The notes under the pieces are model-generated. The model saw nothing but the letters and a program-made list of their open reading frames with translations. It searched no databases and was not told the DNA's origin. This document shows positions 4,987 to 5,895 of a stretch of DNA of 5,895 nt, in pieces. The translations under genes were made by a program, and so were the position numbers. Position 1 is the stretch's first letter, and every line of letters starts with the position of its first letter. Origin of the DNA: an uncultured Corynebacterium sp. GTDB lineage: Bacteria > Actinomycetota > Actinomycetes > Mycobacteriales > Mycobacteriaceae. The stretch is taken from contig NZ_CAMICL010000078.1 in assembly GCF_946221105.1 (NCBI RefSeq), positions 1 through 5,895 on the forward strand. The letters are read 5' to 3'.

Positions 4987-5002
4987 GTTTCAAAAATGAA
5001 AC
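4987..5002. promoter_or_regulatory. operator-like inverted repeat 1, overlapping a candidate -35
   Basis: GTTTCA-AAAA-TGAAAC is a perfect 6-bp inverted repeat around a 4-nt centre, beginning 2 nt after the dehydrogenase stop codon. It is the sister of the repeat at 5007-5022 (common form GTKTCA-AAAW-TGAMAC), with centres 20 bp apart, about two helical turns. The candidate -35 TTTCAA (4988-4993) of the next gene lies within it. It is probably bound by a dimeric regulator, perhaps the winged-helix protein encoded just downstream. Confidence 0.6.
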
Positions 5003-5006
5003 GCAC

Positions 5007-5022
5007 GTGTCAAAATTGACAC
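5007..5022. promoter_or_regulatory. operator-like inverted repeat 2, overlapping a candidate -10
   Basis: GTGTCA-AAAT-TGACAC is a perfect inverted repeat (7 bp around AA if read fully) that ends one base before the ATG at 5024. CAAAAT (5011-5016) inside it lies 7 nt before that ATG and 17 nt after TTTCAA, making a plausible -10 for a leaderless message. There is no Shine-Dalgarno. A protein bound here would cover the promoter and the transcription start, so repression is the simplest reading. Confidence 0.6.
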
Positions 5023-5023
5023 C

Positions 5024-5650
5024 ATGAAGCTTCAGAACCCGTTCAGCGCTATCTGCTCAGACGCGGATGCGGCGGTGCTGCTCGTGCTCGGCCGCGCGCC
5101 GGTGGAGCTCACCGCCCAGCAGGTTCACCGTCTCGTGACTGGGCCGTCGCTGTCCAGCGTGCGCCGGAGTTTGGAACGGCTCGCCCGGAGCGGGGTGGTT
5201 CTTGAGCGGGTGCTGGGGCAGGCGAGGGGCTACTCGTTGAATCAACAACACCTGCTCGCCGGCCCGATCCAGGAAATCGCTCACGCGATCGAGGAGCTGT
5301 ACTCCCGCATCGCGCAGTCCTTGGATGCTTGGCCAGTGCGCGTGGCGGGGTGCGTACTTTTCGGCTCGGCGGCTCGGGGCGAGATGGGGGATTCCAGCGA
5401 CATTGATTTGCTCACTTTAGTGGACAGCGAGTTCGCGGCGGTACAGGCGGAAAACGGAGCGTACGAGCTATCCCGGCAGGTGGAAGCTTGGGCAGGGGTG
5501 CCTGCCAACGTTGTCGTGTGGACGCGCAACCAGGAAAACCCGGGCGCGATCCTTGAGAACATAGCGGGCGAAGGCAAAACCATATACGGTGACCCGCAAG
5601 AAGTTCGGGGGATTCTGAGGGGGATCGGTGGCTACTCCCCGTCCGTGTAA
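5024..5650 (+). CDS. winged-helix DNA-binding protein with minimal nucleotidyltransferase domain
   Basis: A 208-aa two-domain soluble protein. Residues about 13-75 look like a winged helix-turn-helix: TAQQVHRLV (30-38), a recognition helix SSVRRSLERLARSG (44-57), and a wing around VLERVLGQARGYSL (59-72). Residues about 85-195 form a minimal nucleotidyltransferase (MNT) domain with a textbook GSx10DxD motif: Gly114, Ser115, Asp126, Asp128, with the family's ARGE (117-120) and SDIDLL (125-130). The third acidic residue expected on the next core strand seems absent: that strand reads PANVVVW (160-166), with Asn162 near the position. Related MNT proteins pair with HEPN toxins, but no HEPN gene is adjacent. 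The ATG directly follows two palindromes holding the likely promoter, so autorepression is a reasonable inference. The 3' end overlaps the convergent HAD gene by 19 nt. Substrate unknown. Confidence 0.8.
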   Translation: MKLQNPFSAICSDADAAVLLVLGRAPVELTAQQVHRLVTGPSLSSVRRSLERLARSGVVLERVLGQARGYSLNQQHLLAGPIQEIAHAIEELYSRIAQSLDAWPVRVAGCVLFGSAARGEMGDSSDIDLLTLVDSEFAAVQAENGAYELSRQVEAWAGVPANVVVWTRNQENPGAILENIAGEGKTIYGDPQEVRGILRGIGGYSPSV

Positions 5651-5895
5651 AACCCGTCGCTGAACGGGTCGCGGATGCGATCCACCAGGTCCGCCACGGA
5701 GTCCACCACCGCGGTGGGGCGGAAGGGGTACTTGGCTATCTCGGCGTCATCGGAAATGCCGCTGCGCACGAGCACGGTGCGCATGCCCGCCTCCAGGCCG
5801 GCCTTGACGTCGGTGTCCATGCGGTCGCCGATCATCACCGTGTTCTCCGAGTGCGCGCCGATGTTGTTCAGCGCCGAGCGCATCATCACCGGGTT
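5632..5895 (-). CDS. NagD-like HAD-IIA family phosphatase, C-terminal part (partial)
   Basis: The last 87 residues of a HAD-superfamily hydrolase, subfamily IIA, on the minus strand; its 5' part lies beyond the right edge. The visible part begins at the NP of the usual KPNP-like stretch after the motif III lysine, then MMRSALNNIGAHSE, followed by motif IV, IGDRMDTD, at visible residues 22-29 (Asp24, Asp27 and Asp29 are the Mg2+-site acids). It continues through AGLEAGMRTVLVRSG. That run is characteristic of NagD / 4-nitrophenylphosphatase-like enzymes, which dephosphorylate small phosphorylated metabolites in the cytosol. The nucleophile Asp and the cap domain are outside the window, so the substrate cannot be judged. 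The stop codon TAG (5634-5632) lies inside the 3' end of the convergent nucleotidyltransferase gene. Confidence 0.85.
   Translation of the reverse strand, partial: NPVMMRSALNNIGAHSENTVMIGDRMDTDVKAGLEAGMRTVLVRSGISDDAEIAKYPFRPTAVVDSVADLVDRIRDPFSDGFYTDGE

Noticed and set aside
5652..5669. Hairpin ACCCGT-CGCTGA-ACGGGT as a terminator after the nucleotidyltransferase gene
   Set aside because: There is no T-run on the plus strand. On the minus strand a short T-run follows, but it falls before the HAD stop codon, where termination would remove the end of that gene.

Overview
The window is GC-rich, densely coded DNA with strong G/C preference at third codon positions. The gene families and several start codons that appear leaderless suggest a high-GC actinobacterium, most likely Corynebacterium or a near relative. 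This is an inference from style and protein families, not a database match. I see no transposase, integrase, CRISPR array, tRNA or rRNA.

Layout, left to right. Bases 1-187 are upstream DNA with an 11-bp direct repeat. Two tandem paralogous TRIC/UPF0126 membrane proteins follow (188-1003 and 1038-1880). Next is a fused, internally duplicated DMT-family (YdcZ/DUF606-type) transporter (1935-2846). A 433-nt non-coding stretch (2847-3279) then holds a pair of near-identical palindromic 19-mers and a dense set of potential RNA stem-loops. It leads into a small gene of unknown function (3280-3600). That gene overlaps by 11 nt the start of a complete succinate-semialdehyde-dehydrogenase-like aldehyde dehydrogenase (3590-4984). 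After a 39-nt gap filled by two 16-nt inverted repeats comes a winged-helix plus minimal-nucleotidyltransferase protein (5024-5650). On the minus strand, overlapping its 3' end, is the C-terminal part of a NagD-like HAD-IIA phosphatase (5632-5895), cut by the window edge.

Working together: the three membrane-protein genes are co-directional and closely spaced but need not form one operon, because each has its own plausible initiation signal. The 106-aa gene and the dehydrogenase look coupled, either translationally or by a promoter inside the end of the small gene. The nucleotidyltransferase protein has a DNA-binding domain, and its likely core promoter lies inside two matching palindromes, which suggests autoregulation.

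The most unusual signal is at 3130-3263. Two hairpins with unrelated stems carry the same 9-nt apical loop ([A/C]CTAGTCAC, closed by G-C). They are enclosed by a long-range helix and followed by a third hairpin whose loop holds GTCACC and which abuts the ribosome binding site of the 106-aa gene. This looks like a cis-regulatory RNA of a class I do not recognise.
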